Shown: one piece after another, positions 43,891 to 52,721 of the stretch | Layout of the letters: the number at the start of each line of letters is the position of its first letter | Numbering within the stretch: position 1 is the stretch's first letter | NCBI GenBank assembly: GCA_022790855.1 | Contig: JAAVYA010000037.1 | Coordinates: 1-64,000 of the forward strand | Reading direction: 5' to 3' | Length of the DNA stretch: 64,000 nt | From: Lachnospiraceae bacterium | GTDB lineage: Bacteria > Bacillota > Clostridia > Lachnospirales > Lachnospiraceae | Notes under the pieces: model-generated | The model's input: the letters and a program-made list of their open reading frames with translations, nothing else | Databases searched by the model: none | What the model was told of the DNA's origin: nothing | Made by a program: the position numbers and the translations under genes

Positions 43891-45306
43891 ATGTATAAAA
43901 AACAAAAAAAGAGCTGGGTAAAGCATTTGGATTTTCTGCTGCTGGATATGATCTGCCTGGAAGCGGCATTTTTCCTCTCTTATTTGATCAAGCTGCAGGA
44001 TGACTCTTTCATGAGTCTGATTCGGAGGGAATACAACAGGTTAGCCCTGCTTTTGGCATTGGTAGACCTCTGCCTGGTATTTTTGTTTGAGTCATATACT
44101 GGGATTTTAAGAAGAAATAAGGTACAGGAACTGAAGGCCACAGTAATTCATTGCGCGATGGTATTTCTGACATTGATCATGTATATCTGGATGACCAAGC
44201 AGGCGGAAATCTACTCTCGCCAGATGCTGTTTGTGTTCTTGGGGTTGTCCATATTTCTGGAATATTTTGTCCGATGTATCTGGAAACGTATTATCCGCTA
44301 CCGGATGCTCCATGGAGAGCGGTTTAATAAGCTGATCGTTATTACGGAAGAAAGGAACGCGAAAGAATGTGTAGAGAGCTTTCAATGCGATAAATATAAA
44401 GAATTTGATGTGAACGGCGTTGTGGTTGTGGACAGAGACTGCCGCGGGGAACGCATCAGCGGAATCCCCGTAGTCGCCAGCGCCGACTCCTGCCTGGAAT
44501 ATATTAGGGCAAATGTGGTAGATGAGGTGTTTATCAACGGCAATACCAGGGAGAGCAGCGAGGCTTTGGCCAACGAGCTCCTGGAACTGGGAGTTACTGT
44601 GCATTTTAATCTGGTACAGGCTACTTCTCTTCGCCCCAATAAGATTGTGGAACAGTGCGGCCGTTATCTGGTTCTGACCAGCAGCATGAAAATTGCTTCC
44701 ACCCGGCAGATGGTAATCAAAAGAATTATGGATATTTTTGGGAGCCTTTTGGGCCTTCTTTTGATGGCGGCGGCATTTCTTATCTTTGCACCTATGATAA
44801 AGATTCAGTCCCCGGGACCGATTTTTTATGCGCAAATCCGCGTTGGGAAAAATGGGCGTCGGTTTAAGTTTTATAAATTCCGTACCATGGTGGTCGGAGC
44901 CGACAGGATGAAAGAAGATTTAATGGGGCAAAATGAGATGAAGGGCTTGATGTTTAAAATGAAAGACGACCCCCGGGTGTTTGGCGTGGGAAAGTTTATG
45001 CGGAAATTTTCCATTGATGAGCTCCCTCAATTTTGGAATGTGTTCAAGGGTGAGATGAGCCTGGTTGGGACAAGACCCCCCACGGAAGAAGAATTTAAGC
45101 ATTATGAGCTGCACCACAAAGCCAGGCTGGGAATTAAGCCCGGGCTGACCGGAATGTGGCAAGTAAGCGGGAGAAGCGATATTCAGGACTTTGAGGAAAT
45201 TGTGGCGTTGGATACGTATTATATCTCCAACTGGTCTCTGGGGATGGATATTCGCATACTTTTCAAAACGGTGCTTGTGGTGTTGACAGGAAAAGGATCG
45301 TCATGA
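43891..45306 (+). CDS. Polyprenyl glycosylphosphotransferase (WbaP/WcaJ type)
   Basis: 471 aa from the ATG at 43891, eight bases after GGAGG. Four N-terminal helices (about 15-135), a CoA-binding-like domain (KLIVITEERNAKEC... GIPVVAS), a re-entrant helix near 285-305 and the catalytic domain: FYKFRTM, KFSIDELPQFWNVFKGEMSLVGTRPPT and PGLTGMWQVSGR. It transfers a hexose-1-phosphate to undecaprenyl phosphate, most often glucose or galactose. It is the second initiating enzyme of the window. It overlaps the next GT2 gene by 4 bases. Confidence 0.92.
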   Translation: MYKKQKKSWVKHLDFLLLDMICLEAAFFLSYLIKLQDDSFMSLIRREYNRLALLLALVDLCLVFLFESYTGILRRNKVQELKATVIHCAMVFLTLIMYIWMTKQAEIYSRQMLFVFLGLSIFLEYFVRCIWKRIIRYRMLHGERFNKLIVITEERNAKECVESFQCDKYKEFDVNGVVVVDRDCRGERISGIPVVASADSCLEYIRANVVDEVFINGNTRESSEALANELLELGVTVHFNLVQATSLRPNKIVEQCGRYLVLTSSMKIASTRQMVIKRIMDIFGSLLGLLLMAAAFLIFAPMIKIQSPGPIFYAQIRVGKNGRRFKFYKFRTMVVGADRMKEDLMGQNEMKGLMFKMKDDPRVFGVGKFMRKFSIDELPQFWNVFKGEMSLVGTRPPTEEEFKHYELHHKARLGIKPGLTGMWQVSGRSDIQDFEEIVALDTYYISNWSLGMDIRILFKTVLVVLTGKGSS

Positions 45307-46067
45307 CGGATATATCGGTTGTAATCGTAGCATATAATAATGAAGAGGATGTAAGGCAGGCGGTATGTTCCCTTTTGGAGCATACCGCCGCAGATATCCA
45401 AAAAAAAATCTATATCGTGGACAACAGCAGCCAGCCCAATCATTTAAAAGAGGCGGCGACCCAATGGGAGGATACGGAATACTTTCAGATGGAATCCAAT
45501 CTGGGCTTTGGCGGCGGCCATAATTTTGTGCTGCCTATGCTGGATTCCACATATCATGCCATTGTAAACCCGGATATTGTGTTAAAAGAAGACAGCCTGG
45601 GAATTCTGATGCATTTTCTGGAGGACACCGGAGCCGGGATGGTGGTTCCGCGGCTGCTGGGAGAAGACGGAAAGCTGCAAAAAGTGTATCGGAGGGAGCT
45701 GACAGTATTCGATATGGGGATTCGGATGTTCCTGCCGGGGTGTTTTCAGAAAAGGCAGGACGCTCACACGATGCAGGATATGGATTATTCCAGGCCGTTT
45801 CCGGTGCCTTTTGCCCAAGGAAGCTTTTTGGTAATCCGGACAAGTCTGTTCCAGGAGCTTCGGGGATTTGATTCCCGCTATTTTATGTATATGGAAGATG
45901 CGGATCTGTGCAGGCGGGTGAATCAAGTCAGCCGGCTGCTGTACTGCCCGGATACGGAGGTAATACACAGATGGGAACGGGGATCCCACAAGGATGGCAG
46001 TCTTCGGAAAGTTCATATCCGATCTATGATCCAGTATTTTCAGAAGTGGGGGTGGCGTATGTGGTAG
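45303..46067 (+). CDS. GT2-family (rhamnosyltransferase-like) glycosyltransferase
   Basis: 254 aa. ISVVIVAYNNEEDVRQAV, IVDNSSQPNHLKEAA, ESNLGFGGGHN and IVNPDIVL (metal site in the NPD form) belong to the WcaA/RfbF-like group, many of which add rhamnose or another deoxysugar. FMYMEDADLCRRV is the acceptor-side motif. It overlaps both neighbours, which points to strict co-translation. Acts on the inner face of the membrane. Confidence 0.88.
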   Translation: MTDISVVIVAYNNEEDVRQAVCSLLEHTAADIQKKIYIVDNSSQPNHLKEAATQWEDTEYFQMESNLGFGGGHNFVLPMLDSTYHAIVNPDIVLKEDSLGILMHFLEDTGAGMVVPRLLGEDGKLQKVYRRELTVFDMGIRMFLPGCFQKRQDAHTMQDMDYSRPFPVPFAQGSFLVIRTSLFQELRGFDSRYFMYMEDADLCRRVNQVSRLLYCPDTEVIHRWERGSHKDGSLRKVHIRSMIQYFQKWGWRMW

Positions 46068-46786
46068 AGGTGCGTATATCAGTAGTTGTGCTGACTTATA
46101 ACGGCGCCAAGTTCCTTCGGGAACAATTAGATTCCATATTGTCTCAAATAAGCTCTCAGGATGAACTGATTATATCGGATGACGGGTCTGAGGACGGGAC
46201 ATGCCAGATTTTGAAGGAATATCAGCAACGATATGATTACATTCGCCTTTTGGAGGGGCCAAGACGGGGAATTAAGAAAAATATGGAATTTGCCTTGGAG
46301 CATTGCCGGGGAGGAATTATTTTTCTGGCGGATCAGGATGACGTCTGGCGGCAGGATAAAGTCGTGAAAGTAATGAAAGCTTTTGAGGACGGCAGTGTTA
46401 CCCTGTTAGTTCATGATGCGGTGGTTTTTGAAAAGGACAGGAGTCAGCCGGTGATGGATTCCTTTTTCCAATTTAGGAGTTCAGGCCCCGGGGTGTTCAA
46501 AAATGTGAAAAAAAACAGCTATATCGGCTGCTGCATGGCGTTTCGCCGGGAATTGTTAAAAATTGCCCTGCCGATTCCCCCAGATATTGAGATGCATGAC
46601 CAGTGGCTGGGCGTACTGAATGATTACTTTTTTTTGCCCTCCTGTTTCCTGAAAGAACCATTGTTGTTTTATCGCAGGCATGGGGAAAATAATTCCGGGA
46701 TGACTCATTATGGCTTAGGGAGGATGATCCGCAATCGGCTGGTCTTCCTCCGACGGTTTCTGGGACGTATTTTTAGAAGGAAGTGA
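46061..46786 (+). CDS. GT2-family glycosyltransferase
   Basis: About 241 aa. The true start is probably the GTG at 46061 or 46070, since ISVVVLTYNGAKFLREQLDSIL follows immediately, while a frame from 45908 lies inside the previous gene. IISDDGSEDGT, GPRRGIKKNMEFAL and IFLADQDDVW (metal motif DQDD) place it with the WaaB/EpsE-type rhamnosyl or galactosyl GT2s; MHDQWLGVL is the acceptor motif. The next gene starts 4 bases downstream. Confidence 0.85.
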   Translation: MVEVRISVVVLTYNGAKFLREQLDSILSQISSQDELIISDDGSEDGTCQILKEYQQRYDYIRLLEGPRRGIKKNMEFALEHCRGGIIFLADQDDVWRQDKVVKVMKAFEDGSVTLLVHDAVVFEKDRSQPVMDSFFQFRSSGPGVFKNVKKNSYIGCCMAFRRELLKIALPIPPDIEMHDQWLGVLNDYFFLPSCFLKEPLLFYRRHGENNSGMTHYGLGRMIRNRLVFLRRFLGRIFRRK

Positions 46787-46790
46787 AACA

Positions 46791-47921
46791 TTGATACATT
46801 TTAATGAACCGCCCTTTACAGGGAAAGAATTAGACTATATGCGCCAGGCAGTGGAAGCACACCATATCTGTGGAGACGGTGTATTTACGAAAAAATGCCA
46901 CCAGTGGCTGGAGACACGTATGAAGACGCCCAAGGCGCTTTTGACCACTTCCGGCACCCATGCGTTGGAGATGGCGGCTTTGCTTCTTCAGATTGAGCCA
47001 GGAGATGAGGTAATTATGCCCTCCTTTACCTTTGCTTCTACGGCAGATGCCTTTGTAATGCGGGGAGCGAGGATTGTGTTTGTTGATATCCGCCCGGATA
47101 CGATGAATTTGGATGAGACATTAGTAGAAGACGCCGTTACAGAGCGGACAAAAGCCATTGTCGTTATGCATTATGCCGGGGTTTCCTGTGAGATGGATAC
47201 AATTATGGGAATTGCCGCAAAATATGGACTTCCGGTGGTGGAGGATGCGGCTCAGGCTGTCATGAGCGGCTATAAAGGACAGCCTTTGGGGAGCATCGGA
47301 GATTACGGCTGCTATTCCTTCCATGAGACGAAAAATTATTCCATGGGAGAAGGCGGCGCTCTGCTGATCCGTGATATTGCAAACCGGGACCGGGCGGAAA
47401 TCATTCGGGAGAAAGGAACTGACCGGAGCAAATTTTGGCGGGGAGAAGTGGATAAGTATACCTGGGTGGATTTTGGCTCTTCCTACCTGCCCAGTGATTT
47501 AAACGCGGCATATCTTTGGGCTCAGTTGGAACTGGCGGATGAGATGAATGAAAAACGGCTGGCATTTTGGAACATATACTTGGAAGAATTAACCGGTTTG
47601 GAACGGAAGGGCTGCCTCGAGCTTCCAGTAATTCCCGAGGGATGTGAACATAATGCACATATGTTTTATATAAAGACAGATAATATAGAACAGAGGAGCC
47701 AGATCATCAGCTTTTTGAAAGAACGGGGAGTCGGGGCGGTATTCCACTATATCCCCCTCCATACCGTTGCAGCAGGAAGAAAATACGGCAGGTTCCATGG
47801 AGAGGACCGCTATACCACCAGGGAAAGCCAGCGTCTGCTGCGTCTGCCCCTTCATTACAATCTTACAGAGGCAGATGTGCATAAGGTATGCAAGGAGCTG
47901 AAAGCGTTTTACAAAAAGTAG
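46791..47921 (+). CDS. wecE: WecE-like dTDP-4-amino-4,6-dideoxyhexose aminotransferase
   Basis: 376 aa from a TTG start, with AGAAGGAAG upstream. FNEPPFTGKELDYM, TTSGTHALEMAALLL, MPSFTFASTADAFVMRGA, VEDAAQAV and FHETKNYSMGEGGAL (Schiff-base Lys) closely match WecE/RffA, which uses glutamate to make dTDP-4-amino-4,6-dideoxygalactose. No rmlA/rmlB genes for its dTDP-4-keto-6-deoxyglucose substrate occur in the window, so these must lie elsewhere. Two neighbouring GT2 enzymes could use the product. Confidence 0.88.
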   Translation: MIHFNEPPFTGKELDYMRQAVEAHHICGDGVFTKKCHQWLETRMKTPKALLTTSGTHALEMAALLLQIEPGDEVIMPSFTFASTADAFVMRGARIVFVDIRPDTMNLDETLVEDAVTERTKAIVVMHYAGVSCEMDTIMGIAAKYGLPVVEDAAQAVMSGYKGQPLGSIGDYGCYSFHETKNYSMGEGGALLIRDIANRDRAEIIREKGTDRSKFWRGEVDKYTWVDFGSSYLPSDLNAAYLWAQLELADEMNEKRLAFWNIYLEELTGLERKGCLELPVIPEGCEHNAHMFYIKTDNIEQRSQIISFLKERGVGAVFHYIPLHTVAAGRKYGRFHGEDRYTTRESQRLLRLPLHYNLTEADVHKVCKELKAFYKK

Positions 47922-47930
47922 AGGAAGAAT

Positions 47931-48866
47931 ATGAAGAAACTTTCATTTGTGATACCCTGTTATAATTCAGAAAGAACGGTGGGCCATGTGGTGGCGGAGA
48001 TTGATGAAGCGTTTTTGGGAAACGGGAGATATGAGTATGAAATCATCCTGGTCAACGATGCCTCTCCCAAAGACAATACGCTGGAAACCATCAAACGCCT
48101 TGCCGTGGAAAACCCCAGGGTAACGGCAGTGGGACTGTCCAGGAACTTTGGCCAGGACAGCGCCTTGATGGCGGGTTATTCTCTGGCAAAGGGAAATTAT
48201 ATTATATCCTTAGATGACGACGGCCAGAACCCGGCCAAGGAGGCCTGGAAGCTCTTGGAGAAACTGGAGGAAGGATGGGACGTGGTATTTGGGCGGTATC
48301 TGCATAAGAAGCACAGCCCCTTTAAGAATTTCGGCAGCAGTGTGAATGATAAAATGGCACAGATCCTGTTGAATAAGCCCAAAGATTTAAGGCTGTGCAG
48401 CTATTTTGCCATGGACCGTTTTGTGGTGGATGAGATGCTAAAGGACAGAAATTCCTTTCCCTATATCTGGGGTTTGATTCTGCGCACCACAGACCGTATC
48501 ACCAATGTCTACATTGAACATCGGGTGCGGGAGGAGGGAAAGTCCAACTTTACATTGATAAAATGTTTAAAAGTCTGGATGAACGGATTTATCGCTTTTT
48601 CCGTAAAGCCTCTGCGTTTTTCGGCGATCATGGGTACTTTGGTAGCCGTTGTAGGATTTTTATATGGGATATATGTGATTGTAAAGCAGCTTTTATATGG
48701 AGAACCTGTGGCAGGCTGGAGTTCCATGATGACGGCGGTTTTGCTGCTGGGAGGCGTTATTTTGATAATGCTGGGGCTGCTGGGGGAGTATATCGGGCGC
48801 ATGAATATCAACTTGAATAATACGCCCCAATATATTATCCGGGAGATAGAAACAGGGAAAAAATGA
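47931..48866 (+). CDS. GtrB/ArnC-like undecaprenyl-phosphate glycosyltransferase
   Basis: 311 aa. LSFVIPCYNSERTVG, ILVNDASPKDNT, LSRNFGQDSALMAGYSLAKG, SLDDDGQNP and VREEGKSNFTLIKCLKVWMNG are hallmarks of the DPM1/ArnC/GtrB GT2s, and two C-terminal helices (about 228-290) match the usual membrane anchor. It would load a single sugar on undecaprenyl phosphate for use outside the membrane. A GtrA-type flippase gene lies 3.2 kb downstream at 52027, a natural partner; a GT-C that uses the sugar is not identified. Confidence 0.9.
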   Translation: MKKLSFVIPCYNSERTVGHVVAEIDEAFLGNGRYEYEIILVNDASPKDNTLETIKRLAVENPRVTAVGLSRNFGQDSALMAGYSLAKGNYIISLDDDGQNPAKEAWKLLEKLEEGWDVVFGRYLHKKHSPFKNFGSSVNDKMAQILLNKPKDLRLCSYFAMDRFVVDEMLKDRNSFPYIWGLILRTTDRITNVYIEHRVREEGKSNFTLIKCLKVWMNGFIAFSVKPLRFSAIMGTLVAVVGFLYGIYVIVKQLLYGEPVAGWSSMMTAVLLLGGVILIMLGLLGEYIGRMNINLNNTPQYIIREIETGKK

Positions 48867-48874
48867 AAAAGTAA

Positions 48875-48903
48875 TTGTAATCCCGGGCACCATGTTGTAA
48901 GAT
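48875..48903 (+). promoter_or_regulatory. Possible promoter of LCP-glmS-gtrA genes
   Basis: TTGTAA at 48875-48880 and TAAGAT at 48898-48903 with 17 bases between. If used, the tandem repeat at 48931-49032 would be in the leader RNA. Confidence 0.5.
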
Positions 48904-48930
48904 ATAAAAAGTATGATGTGATTTTTTGGC

Positions 48931-49032
48931 ATACCTTAATTGCCCGCCTAAAAGGCGTGGCATACGGTGTGCCCTCTGGGTATACCTTAATTGCCCGCCT
49001 AAAAGGCGTGGCATACGGTGTGCCCTTTGGGT
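48931..49032. repeat. 51-bp REP-like tandem repeat, two copies
   Basis: Units 48931-48981 and 48982-49032 differ at one base. Each contains CGCCTAAAAGGCG (a perfect small hairpin), GGCATACGGTGTGCC (near palindrome) and ATACC...GGGTAT ends, so it can fold into a compact structure. A related degenerate copy in opposite orientation is at 8664-8711. Not CRISPR: no spacers and only two units. Confidence 0.85.
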
Positions 49033-49078
49033 ATGATTCACGCATATGGATAAACATGTATGGTGAGAGGAAAAAAGT

Positions 49079-50167
49079 ATGTCGGATACAAATCGGAAAA
49101 AATCCAAGAAGTCGGCAAGAAGGCGGAGGAAGGCCAAGCTGGTGGTATTCGCCGTTGAAATTGTTGTTTTGCTGATTGTTCTCGGCGTCCTGTTCGTAGC
49201 GTTAAAATTATCGAAACTGGACAGCGGCAATAAGATTGAAGCAAAGAAACTGCAGATGAATGATCTGACGCAGGAGACCAAGACTACCCTGGAAAAATAT
49301 ACGACGATTGCGTTGTTTGGTCTGGATAACCGGGATAACGGGGACTTTATCCGGGGGAACAGTGATGTGATCATTATTGCCAGTATCAATGAAAACACCA
49401 AGGAAGTAAAAATGGCCAGTGTGTACCGGGACACTTATCTGAATATGACGGACACAAGCCTTGGATACCGTAAAGCCAATGCCGCTTATGCCAACGGCGG
49501 GGTAGATCAGGCGGTAAGTATGCTGAACGTGAATCTGGATCTGGATATCACGGATTATGTGGTGGTGGATTTTAATGCGGTGGCAAATGCAGTCGACCTC
49601 TTGGGCGGCGTAGAGATTGAACTGACCAATGAGGAAGCGAATTTGATCAACGGGTATATTGAGGAAGTGGAAGAGGTCACTGGAATTTCCAGCCAGAGGA
49701 TCTACAGCGGCGGAACTTATACTTTGGACGGCGTACAGGCAACGTCCTATGCCAGAATCCGCTATACCCTTGGAGATGATTACAAGCGTACAGAACGCCA
49801 GCGCCTTGTGATTCAGAAAATGGTGGAAAAAGCCTTATCCTCGGATCCTGCGACCCTGAACAGGGTAGTAGATGCGGTGCTTCCGGATATCAAGACCAGT
49901 TTTACCACCACAGAAGTGCTGATGCTGGCAAAAGATGCATTTAGCTATAGTTTGGGAGAGACAACGGGATTCCCATTTGACAAAACAGCCCAGGATTTGG
50001 GCGGTAAAGCGGGAGACTGTGTAATCCCTCTGGACTTGGCAAGTAATGTGGAAAAGCTTCATGAGTTTTTATTTGATACGGAGAATTATCAGGTGACATC
50101 CTCCGTGAAGCGGATCAGCGATGAAATTATAAGTGATACGGGGCTGTCCGCATCAGATATTCCTTAA
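49079..50167 (+). CDS. LytR-CpsA-Psr (LCP) family glycan ligase
   Basis: 362 aa. A very basic cytoplasmic start (KKSKKSARRRRKAK), one helix (about 22-43), then the LCP domain: IALFGLDNRD, RGNSDVIIIASINENTK, MASVYRDTYLNM, ANAAYANGG and YARIRYTLGDDYKRTERQR with the conserved Asp and Arg residues that bind the polyprenyl diphosphate. LCP enzymes transfer capsule or teichoic polymers from lipid carrier to peptidoglycan outside the membrane. It follows the repeats at 48931 and precedes glmS by 19 bases. Confidence 0.92.
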   Translation: MSDTNRKKSKKSARRRRKAKLVVFAVEIVVLLIVLGVLFVALKLSKLDSGNKIEAKKLQMNDLTQETKTTLEKYTTIALFGLDNRDNGDFIRGNSDVIIIASINENTKEVKMASVYRDTYLNMTDTSLGYRKANAAYANGGVDQAVSMLNVNLDLDITDYVVVDFNAVANAVDLLGGVEIELTNEEANLINGYIEEVEEVTGISSQRIYSGGTYTLDGVQATSYARIRYTLGDDYKRTERQRLVIQKMVEKALSSDPATLNRVVDAVLPDIKTSFTTTEVLMLAKDAFSYSLGETTGFPFDKTAQDLGGKAGDCVIPLDLASNVEKLHEFLFDTENYQVTSSVKRISDEIISDTGLSASDIP

Positions 50168-50186
50168 AAAGCAGGAGGAACGGAAT

Positions 50187-52013
50187 ATGTGTGGAATTGT
50201 TGGTTACATTGGGGCGTCTCAGGCTGCGCCAATCCTTTTGGACGGCCTTGGGAAGCTGGAATACAGAGGATACGATTCGGCGGGAATTGCAGTTTTTGAC
50301 GGGGAAGAGATCCAACTAAAAAAAGCCACCGGCAGATTAAAGGTGCTGAGCGAGCTGACCCATGATGGGGCTACGATGCCGGGAACTGCCGGGATTGGGC
50401 ATACCCGCTGGGCGACCCATGGCTCACCTTCCGATACGAATGCCCATCCCCACTGCAGTAAGGGAAATGGTATTGCGGTGGTGCATAACGGCATTATTGA
50501 GAATTATCTGAAGGTAAAAAAGAAGCTGACTAATAAAGGATACGAATTTTTATCGGAGACAGATACGGAAGTCATTGCCCACTTATTGGATTATTATTAT
50601 AAGGGCGATCCGTTGGAAGCCATTATCAAAGTGCTGCATCGGGTGGAAGGCTCCTATGCCTTGGGCATTATGTTTAAAGACCATCCAGATCAGATTTATG
50701 CAGTACGGAAAGACAGCCCCCTGATTGTAGGAAAAGGGGAGGAAGGAAATCTGATTGCCTCCGACGTCCCGGCAGTCCTAAAATATACCAGAGATGTATA
50801 TTTTATCCAAAATGAAGAGATTGCCCTGCTTACGAGGGAACATATTACATTTTTCAATATGGACTGTGAAGAGATTGCAAAAGAGTCCGTAACAATTGAG
50901 TGGGATATCAACGCAGCGGAAAAGGGCGGTTATGAGCATTTTATGTTAAAAGAAATGTATGAACAGCCGGCTACCGTACGTGATACATTAAATCCACGGC
51001 TGAAGAAGGGCAAGATTGTTATTGAAGAGCTGGGCATGACCCCGGAGGAGATTCAAAACATCCGCAAGATACATATTGTGGCCTGCGGTTCTGCCTACCA
51101 TACAGGGGTAACAGCCAAATATGTATTTGAAGGCATGGCCCGGATTCCGGTGGAAGTGGATTTGGCGTCGGAATTCCGATACCGAAATCCCATCCTGGAA
51201 GAGTGGGATTTGGTACTTATTATCAGCCAGTCTGGAGAGACGGCGGATTCTCTTGCAGCCCTGAGAGAAGCCAAATCCCGGGGCGTTAAGACCTTAGGCA
51301 TCGTGAATGTAGTGGGCAGCTCCATCGCCCGGGAGGCAGACAAGGTAATGTATACCTGGGCGGGCCCGGAGATTGCGGTAGCTACTACAAAAGCCTACAG
51401 CGCCCAGTTGATCGCCCAATATCTTCTGGCAATTCATTTCGCACAGGTACGGGGAACGATTACAGAAAAAGAAGCAGGCAGCCTCCTGAATGATTTAAAA
51501 CGCCTTCCGGATCAGATAGAATTGCTTTTGGCAAATAAAGGGAAAATTCAGAAATTTGCAAACCGTTATATTGCAGCAAGAGATGTGTTTTTTATCGGAC
51601 GCGGGGTAGATTATGCCATTTCCCTGGAGGGCTCCTTGAAACTGAAAGAAATTTCCTATATCCATTCGGAGGCGTACGCGGCAGGAGAACTGAAACACGG
51701 TACGATTTCCCTCATTGAAGAAGGAACCCTGGTTGCGGCAGTAGCCACCCAGGAAGATCTTTATAAAAAAACAATCAGCAACATCCTGGAGGTTCGTACC
51801 AGAGGGGCATTTGTTTTAGCCGTAACAAACGAAGGCAACACAGAAATTGAAAAAGCCGCGGACTACGTGATCTACCTTCCTCAGACCAGCAGCTACTTTA
51901 CCAACTCGCTGGCTATTATACCCCTCCAGCTTTTCAGCTATTACGTTGCCGTAGGCAGAGGATGCGATGTAGACAAACCCCGAAACCTGGCAAAATCCGT
52001 GACTGTAGAATAA
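50187..52013 (+). CDS. glmS: Glutamine-fructose-6-phosphate aminotransferase
   Basis: 608 aa from the ATG at 50187, preceded by AGGAGGAA; an in-frame start at 50133 lies in the LCP gene. CGIVGYIG has the N-terminal Cys nucleophile after Met removal, and GHTRWATHG, the CGSAYHTGV and GRGVDYAISLEG SIS domains and the C-terminal DKPRNLAKSVTVE are complete. It makes glucosamine-6-phosphate, feeding UDP-GlcNAc for wall and glycan. Only 19 bases separate it from the LCP gene, so there is no room for the glmS ribozyme often found in Bacillota. Confidence 0.97.
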   Translation: MCGIVGYIGASQAAPILLDGLGKLEYRGYDSAGIAVFDGEEIQLKKATGRLKVLSELTHDGATMPGTAGIGHTRWATHGSPSDTNAHPHCSKGNGIAVVHNGIIENYLKVKKKLTNKGYEFLSETDTEVIAHLLDYYYKGDPLEAIIKVLHRVEGSYALGIMFKDHPDQIYAVRKDSPLIVGKGEEGNLIASDVPAVLKYTRDVYFIQNEEIALLTREHITFFNMDCEEIAKESVTIEWDINAAEKGGYEHFMLKEMYEQPATVRDTLNPRLKKGKIVIEELGMTPEEIQNIRKIHIVACGSAYHTGVTAKYVFEGMARIPVEVDLASEFRYRNPILEEWDLVLIISQSGETADSLAALREAKSRGVKTLGIVNVVGSSIAREADKVMYTWAGPEIAVATTKAYSAQLIAQYLLAIHFAQVRGTITEKEAGSLLNDLKRLPDQIELLLANKGKIQKFANRYIAARDVFFIGRGVDYAISLEGSLKLKEISYIHSEAYAAGELKHGTISLIEEGTLVAAVATQEDLYKKTISNILEVRTRGAFVLAVTNEGNTEIEKAADYVIYLPQTSSYFTNSLAIIPLQLFSYYVAVGRGCDVDKPRNLAKSVTVE

Positions 52014-52026
52014 GAGGGCTATACCA

Positions 52027-52422
52027 ATGAAAAAACAGATCGCGCTGATCAAACAAATCATAAAATTCGGCATCGTGGGGGTAATCTCCACGATGCTGGA
52101 TTATGGCCTGATGATCTTTTTCAAAGAAATATGCTCCCTCCACTATCTGCTGGCGTCCACGCTCTCTTACACCATATCGTTGCTCTTCAACTACGTTGCC
52201 AGCATGAAATACGTCTTCCAAAGCAAAGAAGACACCAGCAAATGGAAAGAATTTTTTATCTTCACAATACTTTGTCTTTTAGGCATGGGAATCAACCAAT
52301 TGGTCCTATGGCTGATCGTAGAACACGCATCCCTGGATTACCGCATTTCTAAAATCTTTGCCACCATGGTAGTTATGGTCTGGAACTTTGTTACAAGAAA
52401 ACTTTTTTTAGAGAAAAAATAG
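52027..52422 (+). CDS. GtrA-family membrane protein
   Basis: 131 aa with four hydrophobic helices: IKFGIVGVISTMLDYGLMIFF, ASTLSYTISLLFNYVASMKYVF, LCLLGMGINQLVLWLIV and KIFATMVVMVWNFVTRKLF. This is the GtrA family, thought to flip polyprenyl-phosphate-linked sugars or otherwise support cell-surface glycosylation. It is the likely partner of the GtrB-like enzyme at 47931. Thirteen bases after glmS. Confidence 0.88.
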   Translation: MKKQIALIKQIIKFGIVGVISTMLDYGLMIFFKEICSLHYLLASTLSYTISLLFNYVASMKYVFQSKEDTSKWKEFFIFTILCLLGMGINQLVLWLIVEHASLDYRISKIFATMVVMVWNFVTRKLFLEKK

Positions 52423-52609
52423 ATATTTAATAATATCCTTGTACACTGAGGTTGTGTTTGCGTATGATAAATTTGTATAAGACGAGGAATGCTTTTATGA
52501 CAAGTAGACTATTTTGTATGCAGGGATCGTTTTAGTTTGGTCTTAGCAGGATTCTGGTTTGTATCAGAACGGTGTGAGAGTGCTGCCCATATCCAACCCT
52601 TCCCCCTTT

Positions 52610-52646
52610 TTTATCACAATTTCTTGAAGGATTTATCACAATTTCT
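52610..52646. promoter_or_regulatory. Two 15-bp direct repeats, period 22, upstream of htrA
   Basis: TTTATCACAATTTCT occurs at 52610-52624 and 52632-52646, exactly 22 bases apart (two helical turns). The second copy is followed by CACATTTTC, an 11-base-phased partial third half-site. This is how OmpR/PhoB-type response regulators line up. A possible -10 (TAAACT, 52661-52666) lies just downstream with no good -35, as expected for an activated promoter; another weak promoter (TTGTGT 52452, TATAAG 52476) lies further up. The 299-base gap otherwise holds nothing I can name. Confidence 0.6.
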
Positions 52647-52721
52647 ACACATTTTCCGGCTAAACTCTATCTTAAGAAAACGGAAAAGCAATGATCCCGG
52701 AAGATGGAAGGAGATTTTATT

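Noticed and set aside
48931-49032. CRISPR array
   Set aside because: Two directly adjoining copies of a 51-bp unit with no spacers and no cas genes nearby.
48509-49057. Minus-strand frame with repeated GTPYATPFRRAIK peptide
   Set aside because: The repeated peptide is only the translation of the REP-like DNA repeat; no start signal and no domain.
52423-52721. Small protein gene within the 52537-52920 frame before htrA
   Set aside because: The frame crosses the regulatory repeats and the htrA start in another phase, with no start signal.
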